From the NCBI GenBank assembly GCA_045577675.1, contig JAZNIV010000062.1:1-13310 (forward strand): 13,310 bases of DNA. Direction: 5' to 3'. Shown here piece after piece: positions 7,941 through 13,310 of the stretch. The notes beneath the pieces are model-generated. The model was not told where the DNA came from. It did not search any database and worked only from the letters and a program-made list of their open reading frames with translations. The DNA is from UBA1738 sp045577675 (GTDB lineage Bacteria > Bacillota > Clostridia > UBA1381). Position 1 is the stretch's first letter. Every line of letters begins with the position of its first letter. Both the position numbers and the translations under genes were made by a program.

Positions 7941-7989
7941 AATTGTTGCATAGTATAGTTATCATAGAGGTGATAGAAATGCAACAATT
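7941..7989. promoter_or_regulatory. Inverted repeat bracketing the XRE gene start (candidate operator)
   Basis: A perfect 11-base inverted repeat: AATTGTTGCAT at 7941-7951 and ATGCAACAATT at 7979-7989, with a 27-base spacer. The left arm abuts a weak -10 (TATAGT, 7954-7959); the right arm contains the ATG start of the XRE gene, and the spacer holds its ribosome site. Either a repressor (plausibly the XRE protein itself) binds both arms, or, if transcription begins upstream of 7941, the arms pair in the RNA and hide the start codon. Confidence 0.5.
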
Positions 7990-8275
7990 CAGCGAAATAT
8001 TAAAACAGTTGAGAAAACGTAATAATATCAGCCAATATGCACTTGCCAAACAGATGGATTTGACGCGGGCAACTATTAATGCGTGGGAAATGGGCATAAA
8101 TTACCCTAACGCACAGTCCTTAATTATATTATCTGACTTCTTTAATGTTACTGTCGATTATCTGTTGGGATTGGACGCTGCCGAAACAATCGACATAAGC
8201 AAGCTTAATCCCAAGGAAAAAACAATGATTTGCGAAATGGTTAAATATTTAGGTGATATAAAATCCGAGTTATAA
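7979..8275 (+). CDS. XRE-family helix-turn-helix regulator
   Basis: This is a 98-residue DNA-binding protein of the Cro/C1 (XRE) type. The HTH domain occupies about residues 5-62 (FSEILKQLRKRNNISQYALA, then TRATINAWEMGINYPN, then LSDFFNVTVDYLLG), which matches the family throughout. The C-terminal ~35 residues (PKEKTMICEMVKYLGDIKSEL) form a short helical tail with no sensor domain. I start at ATG 7979 because AGAGGTGA lies five bases upstream; a longer frame opening at TTG 7943 would run through that site. It is divergent from the small cysteine-rich gene across an AT-rich spacer and is closed by a terminator at 8293-8322. Autoregulation through the inverted repeat at 7941-7989, and perhaps control of the divergent gene, is inferred. 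Confidence 0.88.
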   Translation: MQQFSEILKQLRKRNNISQYALAKQMDLTRATINAWEMGINYPNAQSLIILSDFFNVTVDYLLGLDAAETIDISKLNPKEKTMICEMVKYLGDIKSEL

Positions 8276-8292
8276 CAAAAAATTTATATCAG

Positions 8293-8322
8293 AACGACGT
8301 CGTTTTTTACGGCGTTGTTTTT
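8293..8322 (+). terminator. Terminator after the XRE gene
   Basis: Ten-base arms (8293-8302 and 8310-8319) pair with two G-U wobbles around a TTTTTTA loop and end in five T's (8318-8322). It begins 18 bases after the stop codon and separates the XRE gene from the promoter at 8359. Confidence 0.75.
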
Positions 8323-8340
8323 GCTTCAAACATTCTGTTC

Positions 8341-8378
8341 CAAAATTTTCAAAATATATTGACAACAGGAAAATTTTG
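8341..8378. repeat. Inverted repeat flanking the -35 box of the TetR-gene promoter
   Basis: CAAAATTTTC (8341-8350) and GAAAATTTTG (8369-8378) are perfect inverted 10-mers, each itself built on AAAATTTT. The TTGACA (8359-8364) lies between them, and the right copy sits inside the -35/-10 spacer. This could be an operator or simply A/T-tract DNA that bends the promoter. Confidence 0.45.
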
Positions 8379-8387
8379 TGATACTAT
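8359..8387 (+). promoter_or_regulatory. Promoter of the TetR gene (and possibly the fab operon)
   Basis: A perfect TTGACA (8359-8364), a 17-base spacer and TACTAT (8382-8387), with TG one base before the -10 (extended -10). Predicted transcription start about 8394, at the left edge of the palindromic site 8392-8410. Confidence 0.85.
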
Positions 8388-8391
8388 ATTT

Positions 8392-8410
8392 TCAGCACAC
8401 ACAGTGCTAA
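8392..8410. promoter_or_regulatory. Candidate operator, site 1 (TetR gene)
   Basis: TCAGCACACACAGTGCTAA: arms AGCAC/GTGCT around a five-base centre. Its core 15-mer (8394-8408) is identical to that of site 3 at 9102-9116. It begins five bases after the -10 and covers the predicted transcription start, a typical repressor position. Confidence 0.65.
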
Positions 8411-8428
8411 GTGTTGGGAGGTGTTGAT

Positions 8429-9010
8429 ATGAATACAAAAAATACCCGTTTAATTCATGACAGCATCTCGGAGGACATTATAGAAATTGCCGAGCGGCTT
8501 GCCGTTAAGGACGGTGCAAGAAACGTAACAGTCCGCAAAATTCTTAACGAAATGGGTGTTACCAACAGAGTTTTCTACAACCGCTACCATAACTTAAACG
8601 AGGTTCTTGAGATTGTTTACCGGCGTGCTGTTTTAAAAATGCGGGAAAGCATCAAATCGGAATATGACATTACCACCGATTTTTATGGCTACGTTATGGA
8701 CGTCGCCGTAAAGGTACTCGTTAATACATATGATGTAAAAAAAGAATTCAGCCAGTATATGTTTGAATTCGACTCAGCTTCCGATTCAAACCGAAAATGG
8801 TGGACAGAGCAGATTACAAAAATGATTGATGCCGCCAAAGCAAGCGGGCAGATAAAAGACAGCGTAAGCTCCGAAATGCTGAGCTACACTGTCTGGGCAT
8901 TTTTCAGGGGTTATAACGCCGACGCTGTAAACCGCAAGCTTTCAAAGGAGGATGCCGTAAAATATTTTAAATTCGGTCTTGACTGCCTGATTGACGGCAT
9001 AAAAAAATAA
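8429..9010 (+). CDS. TetR-family regulator, probable repressor of the fab operon
   Basis: This is a 193-residue one-component regulator. The N-terminal ~65 residues carry the TetR HTH: an IAERLAVKDGARNVTVRKIL helix pair, then GVTNRVFYNRYHNLNEVLEIVY, matching the family's GVS-x-x-x-hYxxFxxKexL pattern. The remaining ~130 residues are the variable helical ligand and dimer domain, which does not reveal the ligand. The start is ATG 8429, five bases after GGGAGGTG; an in-frame GTG at 8411 lies before that site and is rejected. It has a strong promoter with a palindrome over the start point, and the same palindrome occurs twice before fabH. I infer autoregulation and repression of fatty-acid synthesis, with an acyl-CoA or acyl-ACP as a plausible but unproven effector. 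In other Firmicutes this place is commonly held by FabT (MarR type), which this protein does not resemble. Confidence 0.85.
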   Translation: MNTKNTRLIHDSISEDIIEIAERLAVKDGARNVTVRKILNEMGVTNRVFYNRYHNLNEVLEIVYRRAVLKMRESIKSEYDITTDFYGYVMDVAVKVLVNTYDVKKEFSQYMFEFDSASDSNRKWWTEQITKMIDAAKASGQIKDSVSSEMLSYTVWAFFRGYNADAVNRKLSKEDAVKYFKFGLDCLIDGIKK

Positions 9011-9015
9011 AATAG

Positions 9016-9036
9016 AGCAGATTTTTAATCTGCTTT
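9016..9036 (+). terminator. Hairpin after the TetR gene (weak terminator or attenuator)
   Basis: A perfect eight-base stem (AGCAGATT/AATCTGCT, 9016-9023 and 9027-9034) with a TTT loop begins six bases after the stop codon. Only a short TTTAATT tail follows, so termination may be partial and let some transcripts continue into fabH. Confidence 0.5.
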
Positions 9037-9039
9037 AAT

Positions 9040-9045
9040 TATACT
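9040..9045 (+). promoter_or_regulatory. Possible -10 box of a fabH promoter
   Basis: TATACT differs from consensus by one base and lies directly before operator site 2, mirroring the layout at site 1. No good -35 is visible 16-18 bases upstream, where the terminator hairpin sits, so this is tentative. Confidence 0.3.
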
Positions 9046-9063
9046 CAGCACACTGTGTGCTAA
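9045..9063. promoter_or_regulatory. Candidate operator, site 2 (fabH leader)
   Basis: TCAGCACACTGTGTGCTAA: the most symmetric of the three copies, with perfect seven-base arms AGCACAC/GTGTGCT around one central T. It follows a TATACT -10-like box directly. Confidence 0.65.
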
Positions 9064-9068
9064 ATACG

Positions 9069-9091
9069 ACAGGAAACGACAGGTTTCCTGT
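9069..9091. repeat. Inverted repeat between the two fabH operators
   Basis: Nine-base arms ACAGGAAAC (9069-9077) and GTTTCCTGT (9083-9091) around GACAG. The left part also contains a direct repeat, CGACAGG, twice at a 10-base step (9067 and 9077). It differs from the AGCAC operator, so it may bind a second factor or form an RNA hairpin in the leader. There is no T-run, so it is not a terminator. Confidence 0.45.
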
Positions 9092-9099
9092 TAAAACCC

Positions 9100-9118
9100 T
9101 CAGCACACACAGTGCTGA
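9100..9118. promoter_or_regulatory. Candidate operator, site 3 (next to the fabH ribosome site)
   Basis: TCAGCACACACAGTGCTGA: the core 15-mer is identical to site 1 and the arms extend to CAGCAC/GTGCTG. It ends three bases before the AAGGAGGA of fabH. Its centre is 55 bases from that of site 2. Confidence 0.65.
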
Positions 9119-9138
9119 ACAAGGAGGACATAGCATTT

Positions 9139-10092
9139 ATGGCAATACAGGTATTGGGAACAGGCTATTACGTTCCGGAAAATGTAGTAACAAATGATGA
9201 CCTGGCAAAAATGGTTGACACATCAGATGAATGGATTATGCAAAGAGTGGGTGCAAAAAGCCGCCGCATATCAACAGGTGAAACAGCAGCAGATTTTGCG
9301 GCAAAAGCGGCAGTAGATGCATTAAAAGCCGCAAATGTTGAGGCAAGTGAACTGGATCTTATAATTGTTGCCACCATAACCTCTGAAACTATCTGCCCTA
9401 CTGTTGCGGGGACTGTCCAAAAGGCTATCGGCGCAAGCTGTCCTTGCTTTGATTTAAGCTCTGCCTGCAGCGGATTTTTATTTGCACTTGATACCGCCGT
9501 TTCATATATTATGCGTGGCGGCATTAAGAAGGCACTTGTTATCGGTGCCGAGCGGCTGAGTAAAATAGTTGACTGGACCGACCGCAACACCTGTGTAATT
9601 TTCGGCGACGGTGCCGGTGCGTTTGTAATTGGTGAGGGCGAAAATTACCTTGCCTCAACTCTTTACACAAAGGGCGGAGATGAGGTTCTTTCAATCCCCG
9701 GCTTTTCAGGCTTCTCACCTTTTTATAAGGGCGAAGAACACAAGCCCGTTATCCATATGGACGGTCAGGAAACCTTCAAATTTGCAGTTAATAAAATAGT
9801 TGAAGATATAAGGTATGTTGCTGATAAAGCAGGTGTCTCACTCGATGAAATCGACCACGTTGTGACACATCAGGCAAACATCAGAATTATTGATTTTGCA
9901 TCAAAAAGGCTCAAAATGCCTAAGGAAAAATTCTTTGTAAACATTGATAAGTACGGCAACACCTCTGCAGCAAGCGTCCCGATTGCTGCGGCAGAGCTAG
10001 AAAGAACGGGACGGCTTAAAAAAGGCGATATAGTAGTTATGTCTGCTTTCGGCGGCGGTTTATCAAGCGCTGCCTGTATTATAAAGTGGTAA
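9139..10092 (+). CDS. fabH: Beta-ketoacyl-ACP synthase III
   Basis: FabH starts fatty-acid chains by condensing acetyl-CoA (or another short acyl-CoA) with malonyl-ACP in the cytosol. The product is 317 aa, the standard length. The thiolase-fold triad is complete: Cys110 in SSACSGF, His244 in THQANIRI and Asn274 in YGNTSAAS; the GDGAGA loop (157-161) and the C-terminal SAFGGGLSS are also typical. I start at ATG 9139, giving MAIQVLGTGYYVPE, with AGGAGG 11 bases upstream; a longer frame opening at GTG 9112 would start inside operator site 3. It is the first enzyme gene of the fab operon, 24 bases before acpP. Two palindromic sites upstream suggest that the TetR protein represses it. Whether it prefers straight or branched primers cannot be read from the sequence with confidence. 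Confidence 0.96.
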   Translation: MAIQVLGTGYYVPENVVTNDDLAKMVDTSDEWIMQRVGAKSRRISTGETAADFAAKAAVDALKAANVEASELDLIIVATITSETICPTVAGTVQKAIGASCPCFDLSSACSGFLFALDTAVSYIMRGGIKKALVIGAERLSKIVDWTDRNTCVIFGDGAGAFVIGEGENYLASTLYTKGGDEVLSIPGFSGFSPFYKGEEHKPVIHMDGQETFKFAVNKIVEDIRYVADKAGVSLDEIDHVVTHQANIRIIDFASKRLKMPKEKFFVNIDKYGNTSAASVPIAAAELERTGRLKKGDIVVMSAFGGGLSSAACIIKW

Positions 10093-10116
10093 AATTTATT
10101 TTAGGAGGACAAAAAA

Positions 10117-10338
10117 ATGACTTTTGAAAAAATCAGAGACCTACTGGCAGACCATCTTGAAATGGACGCAAACGAAATCACAATGGAAACAACCTTTGAA
10201 GATTTAGGCGTTGACTCACTGGACACAGTTGAAATCATGATGGAAATGGAAGACGAATTCGGCATTGAAATCAAGCCGGCAGAAGCAGGAAAGTCAGTTT
10301 CCGAGCTTGTTGCTTATATTGATTCAAAATTAGCCTAA
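10117..10338 (+). CDS. acpP: Acyl carrier protein
   Basis: This 73-residue acidic carrier protein holds the growing acyl chain on a 4'-phosphopantetheine arm. The attachment site is Ser34 in the classic DSL motif (GVDSLDTVEIMMEMEDEFGI). AGGAGG lies eight bases before ATG 10117. Its place between fabH and fabK marks it as the carrier of primary fatty-acid synthesis rather than of a secondary-metabolite cluster. Confidence 0.97.
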   Translation: MTFEKIRDLLADHLEMDANEITMETTFEDLGVDSLDTVEIMMEMEDEFGIEIKPAEAGKSVSELVAYIDSKLA

Positions 10339-10357
10339 TCGCCGTGAGGTCAGGAAA

Positions 10358-11302
10358 ATGATTTGCACACCAATTTGTGAATTACTGGGTATAAAATACC
10401 CTATCCTTCAGGGCGGTATGGCACATATATCCGATGCACGTCTGGCGGCAGCGGTAAGCGAGGCCGGCGGTCTTGGTATAATTTCCGCAGCAAGCGGAGA
10501 TATTACCGGGCTTACAAAACAGATTGATACCGCCCGAAATCTGACCGACAAGCCCTTCGGTGTTAATGTAATGCTGATGGGTGCGAATGTCGATGAAATC
10601 GCGGAGCTTCTGGCACTCAAAAAGGTGGCTGTTATTACAACAGGTGCCGGAAACCCCGAAAAATTTGTTCCAATGTGGAAAGAGGCCGGAATCAAGGTTA
10701 TTCCGGTTGTTCCGTCAGCAGCACTTGCAAAGCTTTGTGTACGCAGCGGTGCAGATGCAGTTATTGCAGAAGGCGGCGAATCAGGCGGTCACGTTGGTGA
10801 TATGACTACAATGGCACTTGTTCCGCAGGTAGTTGATGCTGTAGATGTTCCGGTTATCGCCGCAGGCGGCATTGCCGACGGCAGAGGAGTTGCTTCAGCA
10901 TTTATGCTCGGAGCACAGGGCGTTCAGCTCGGCACACGTTTTCTTTTAGCTGAGGAGTGTACGATAAGCCGAGCATATAAAGATAAGCTTTTAAAGGCAA
11001 ACGATACCTCAACAATCGTAACCGGAAAACGCCTCGGGCATCCGGTAAGAAGCCTTAAATCACCCTTTTCAAGAGCCTACCAAAAGGCTGAATACACCGC
11101 TATCACAGATGACGAGCTTGAGCAGATGGCTGTCGGCACACTGCGTGCTGCAGTTATAGACGGTGACGAGAAAAAGGGCTGTTTCCTTGCCGGTCAGATT
11201 GCCGGTATGGTTAATAAGGAGCAAAAAGCAGCCGAGATGATAGAAGAAATTTTTAATGAAACCGAAATTATATTAAACGGAGCAGGAAAATGGATAAAAT
11301 AG
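10358..11302 (+). CDS. fabK: Enoyl-ACP reductase II (FMN-dependent FabK)
   Basis: FabK performs the last reduction of each elongation cycle, converting trans-2-enoyl-ACP to acyl-ACP with NAD(P)H and FMN. The product is 314 aa and follows the FabK pattern throughout: YPILQGGMAHISDARLAAAV near the start, KPFGVNVMLM (65-74), TTGAGNP (94-100), the catalytic His145 in EGGESGGHVG, and the FMN phosphate loop VIAAGGIADG followed by GAQGVQLGTRF. It is a TIM-barrel flavoprotein unrelated to FabI, so triclosan would be expected to act poorly on it, as known for this family. Its last 13 bases overlap fabD. A related 2-nitropropane dioxygenase is the main alternative, but the operon settles the assignment. 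Confidence 0.95.
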   Translation: MICTPICELLGIKYPILQGGMAHISDARLAAAVSEAGGLGIISAASGDITGLTKQIDTARNLTDKPFGVNVMLMGANVDEIAELLALKKVAVITTGAGNPEKFVPMWKEAGIKVIPVVPSAALAKLCVRSGADAVIAEGGESGGHVGDMTTMALVPQVVDAVDVPVIAAGGIADGRGVASAFMLGAQGVQLGTRFLLAEECTISRAYKDKLLKANDTSTIVTGKRLGHPVRSLKSPFSRAYQKAEYTAITDDELEQMAVGTLRAAVIDGDEKKGCFLAGQIAGMVNKEQKAAEMIEEIFNETEIILNGAGKWIK

Positions 11303-12210
11303 CATTTGTTTTTTCAGGACAGGGTGCACAGTACAGCGGAATGGGTAAATCCTTATATGAGCTTGGCGGCTCACCAAAGGAGCTTTACGACACAGCCGAA
11401 GCACTTCGTCCGGGCACAATGTCGCAGTCCTTTTTAGGCAGTGACGAGGAATTAAAAATTACATCGAATACACAGCCGTGCTTATACCTTGTGGATTTGG
11501 CAGCAGCACTTGCACTAAATGACAATGGTGTTTTCGCAGACGGCGTTGCAGGCTTTTCGCTTGGCGAAATTGCGGCTCTTAGCTATGCAGGAGCATATAC
11601 AAAAGCTGACGGATTTTCCATTGTAACTAAACGCGGCGAGCTTATGAGCAAGGCGGCAGGCGATATAGATACCGCTATGTGTGCGGTTTTAAAGCTGGAC
11701 AGCAAAACAGTATCCGATACAGCAGGTGAATTTGAACAGCTTTATGCCGTAAACTTTAATTCACCAGGGCAGACAGTTGTTTCAGGACTCAAAAGCAGTA
11801 TGCTGGCTTTTGAGGAAAAAATAAAAGAGCTTGGCGGAAGATGTATTCCGCTGGCTGTCAGTGCCGCTTTTCATTCGCCTTTTATGGCTGATGCGGCAGA
11901 GGAATTCGGAAAAGCACTTATTAATTATGGAATAAAATCACCGGAAATTCCGGTTTATGCAAACCTGACAGCTGCACCTTATGATGAAAATGTTATCGGA
12001 TGTCTTGAAAAGCAGATGAAAAGCCCTGTAAGATGGCAGGAAACTATTGAAAATATGATTGACGATGGCTTCGGTATATTTATCGAGGTTGGTGCAGGAA
12101 AGACACTTTCCGGTCTTATTAAGAAAATATCAAAGGACGTGAAGGTCTATTCTGTTGAAGATGCGGCAACTCTTGCTGAAACTGTAAAGAAGGTGAAGGA
12201 AAATGCTTAA
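11290..12210 (+). CDS. fabD: Malonyl-CoA:ACP transacylase
   Basis: FabD moves malonyl groups from CoA to acyl carrier protein, supplying the extender unit for FabH and FabF. The product is 306 aa. Visible motifs are GQGAQ (10-14) forming the oxyanion hole, the nucleophile Ser90 in GFSLGE, Arg115 in TKRGELM for the malonyl carboxylate, and the catalytic His195 in AAFHSPFM. It starts inside fabK (13-base overlap) and runs eight bases into fabG, so translation of the three is probably coupled. The fabK-fabD-fabG order is common in Firmicutes. A GGAG site lies seven bases before the ATG, within fabK. Confidence 0.96.
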   Translation: MDKIAFVFSGQGAQYSGMGKSLYELGGSPKELYDTAEALRPGTMSQSFLGSDEELKITSNTQPCLYLVDLAAALALNDNGVFADGVAGFSLGEIAALSYAGAYTKADGFSIVTKRGELMSKAAGDIDTAMCAVLKLDSKTVSDTAGEFEQLYAVNFNSPGQTVVSGLKSSMLAFEEKIKELGGRCIPLAVSAAFHSPFMADAAEEFGKALINYGIKSPEIPVYANLTAAPYDENVIGCLEKQMKSPVRWQETIENMIDDGFGIFIEVGAGKTLSGLIKKISKDVKVYSVEDAATLAETVKKVKENA

Positions 12211-12940
12211 AGGAAAAACTGCGGTTATTACCGGTGCATCACGTGGAATCGGTGCGGCTATTGCGGAAAAGCTTGCATCATACGGTGCAAATACCGCTAT
12301 TTTAGATATAGGAAATGAGGATAAAGCAATTGAGCTTAAATCCCTGATAATGGAAAAATACGGCGTTAAAGCAGAGGTTTATCACTGCGATGTTACCGAC
12401 TTTGCCGCATGCAAGGAAACCGTTGAAAAGGTGACAGAGGAGCTTGGCAAGGTGGATATTTTGGTAAACAACGCCGGAATCACACGCGACGCACTTTTAA
12501 TGACAATGGACGACGCCGACTTTGACGCTGTTGTAAGCACAAATCTTAAGGGCTGCTTTAATAAGACAAAAGCATGCAGCCGCGGCTTTATCAGAAGTAA
12601 ATACGGCAAAATCATTAACATATCCTCCATTTCCGCTTTAAGCGGAATCCCCGGTCAGGCAAATTATTCTTCGTCAAAAGCAGGAATAATCGCCCTTACA
12701 AAGGTTACAGCAAAGGAGCTGGGTACAAAAAATGTGTGCTGTAACGCAATTGCTCCCGGCTTTATTAAGACGGATATGACTAAGGATTTAAACAAGGATG
12801 ACGAATTTTTGAAGTCAATTCCATTAAAACGTCTTGGAAACCCTCAAGACGTTGCAAATCTTGCAGCATTTTTGGCAAGCGACCTGTCCGGCTACATAAC
12901 CGGCGAGGTTATACGCATTGACGGCGGCCTTGCAATGTAA
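12203..12940 (+). CDS. fabG: 3-oxoacyl-ACP reductase
   Basis: FabG uses NADPH to reduce beta-ketoacyl-ACP to 3-hydroxyacyl-ACP. The product is 245 aa, typical of classical short-chain dehydrogenases. The Rossmann TGASRGIG (10-17), NNAG (89-92) and the catalytic Asn114, Ser142, Tyr155 and Lys159 (YSSSK) are all present, and the C-terminus ends VIRIDGGLAM as in true FabG. The gene overlaps fabD by eight bases and is followed after 50 bases by fabF. Among many paralogous reductases, the operon position identifies it as the fatty-acid synthesis enzyme. Confidence 0.96.
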   Translation: MLKGKTAVITGASRGIGAAIAEKLASYGANTAILDIGNEDKAIELKSLIMEKYGVKAEVYHCDVTDFAACKETVEKVTEELGKVDILVNNAGITRDALLMTMDDADFDAVVSTNLKGCFNKTKACSRGFIRSKYGKIINISSISALSGIPGQANYSSSKAGIIALTKVTAKELGTKNVCCNAIAPGFIKTDMTKDLNKDDEFLKSIPLKRLGNPQDVANLAAFLASDLSGYITGEVIRIDGGLAM

Positions 12941-12990
12941 GGTCTGAAAGCTGAAGTTGATACATATCAATGTGAAAGGAATAATTATAT

Positions 12991-13310
12991 ATGAGACGAG
13001 TAGTAGTAACAGGACTTGGTGCAATCACCCCGATAGGCTGCGACAAGGATACCTTCTGGAGCAGCCTTAAAAACGGAAAAAGTGGCATTGATTATATCAC
13101 ACGTTTTGACACAACCGATTTTCGTGTAAAATTAGCCGCTGAAATCAAGGATTTTGACCCAAGCCTTTATATGGATAAATCAGATATAAGAAAGTCGGAC
13201 AGATTTGTGCAGTTCGCTGTTTCCTCTGCTGTTCAGGCAGCAAATGACAGCGATATTATCGGCAATGTCGAACCTACACGCTTTGGTGTATATTATGGTT
13301 CGGGAATAGG
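12991..13310 (+). CDS. fabF: Beta-ketoacyl-ACP synthase II, 3' end outside window
   Basis: FabF elongates acyl-ACP by condensation with malonyl-ACP. Only the first 106 codons are present. They begin MRRVVVTGLGAITPIG, the standard opening of FabF-type synthases, and continue SLKNGKSGIDYITRFDTTDF and FGVYYGSGIG, also typical. The catalytic Cys and two His lie beyond the window end. GAAAGGA is 10 bases before ATG 12991. A FabB-type enzyme is possible in principle, but FabF next to fabG is usual in Firmicutes. Confidence 0.93.
   Translation, partial: MRRVVVTGLGAITPIGCDKDTFWSSLKNGKSGIDYITRFDTTDFRVKLAAEIKDFDPSLYMDKSDIRKSDRFVQFAVSSAVQAANDSDIIGNVEPTRFGVYYGSGI

Noticed and set aside
7640..8275. XRE gene plus small cysteine-rich gene as a toxin-antitoxin pair
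   Set aside because: The genes are divergent with separate promoters and the small protein resembles no toxin I know; the usual co-directional overlapping layout is absent.
8293..8304. Perfect 12-base palindrome AACGACGTCGTT as a possible operator
   Set aside because: It is part of a longer hairpin followed by T's just after the XRE stop codon, so a terminator explains it fully.
9112..9138. GTG start at 9112 for fabH
   Set aside because: It lies inside operator site 3 and before the AGGAGG; starting at 9139 gives exactly the usual FabH N-terminus and length.
12957..12970. Palindrome TTGATACATATCAA between fabG and fabF as a regulatory site
   Set aside because: The six-base arms are A/T-rich, there is only one copy and no promoter boxes are nearby, so it could easily arise by chance.

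Overview
The window looks like chromosomal DNA from a low-to-moderate GC Gram-positive bacterium of the class Clostridia (Bacillota). The grounds are strong AGGAGG ribosome binding sites, an S-layer-homology (SLH) surface protein, copper-amine-oxidase-like 'stalk' domains on secreted proteins, a VanZ-like protein, a two-HKD cardiolipin synthase, and a fatty-acid operon whose enoyl-ACP reductase is the flavoprotein FabK. I cannot name genus or species from the sequence alone. No RNA genes, insertion sequences, prophage genes or CRISPR arrays were recognised, and no gene-free stretch exceeds about 155 bases.

Region 1 (1-2603, + strand): two overlapping genes for exported proteins. The first enters the window already in frame, so its start lies upstream. 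It has Asp-box-like repeats suggesting a beta-propeller and ends in a stalk domain. The second has a signal peptide and two diverged copies of a stalk-like unit. A hairpin at 2615-2649 ends this unit and the converging one.

Region 2 (2649-7578, - strand): a three-gene envelope operon read right to left from an extended -10 promoter at 7551-7578: a small VanZ-family membrane protein, a cardiolipin synthase, and a large SLH protein with two beta-helix blocks built from about 30-residue GLUG-like repeats. Intergenic gaps are a few bases and the ribosome site of the last gene lies inside the end of the synthase gene.

Region 3 (7618-8322): an AT-rich divergent promoter region. A small six-cysteine protein of unknown function is read leftwards with its own promoter and terminator. 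A 98-residue XRE-type repressor is read rightwards; a perfect 11-base inverted repeat brackets its promoter and start codon.

Region 4 (8341-13310, + strand): a TetR-family regulator followed by type II fatty-acid synthesis genes in the order fabH, acpP, fabK, fabD, fabG, fabF (fabF is cut by the window end). FabH condenses acetyl-CoA with malonyl-ACP made by FabD on AcpP; FabG and FabK carry out the two reductions and FabF the later condensations. The dehydratase (FabZ) and acetyl-CoA carboxylase are not in the window and may lie downstream. The most interesting signal is a 19-base palindromic site present three times, once over the predicted transcription start of the TetR gene and twice in the fabH leader. 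The inference is that this TetR protein is the local fatty-acid-synthesis repressor, in the position where other Firmicutes carry the MarR-type FabT.
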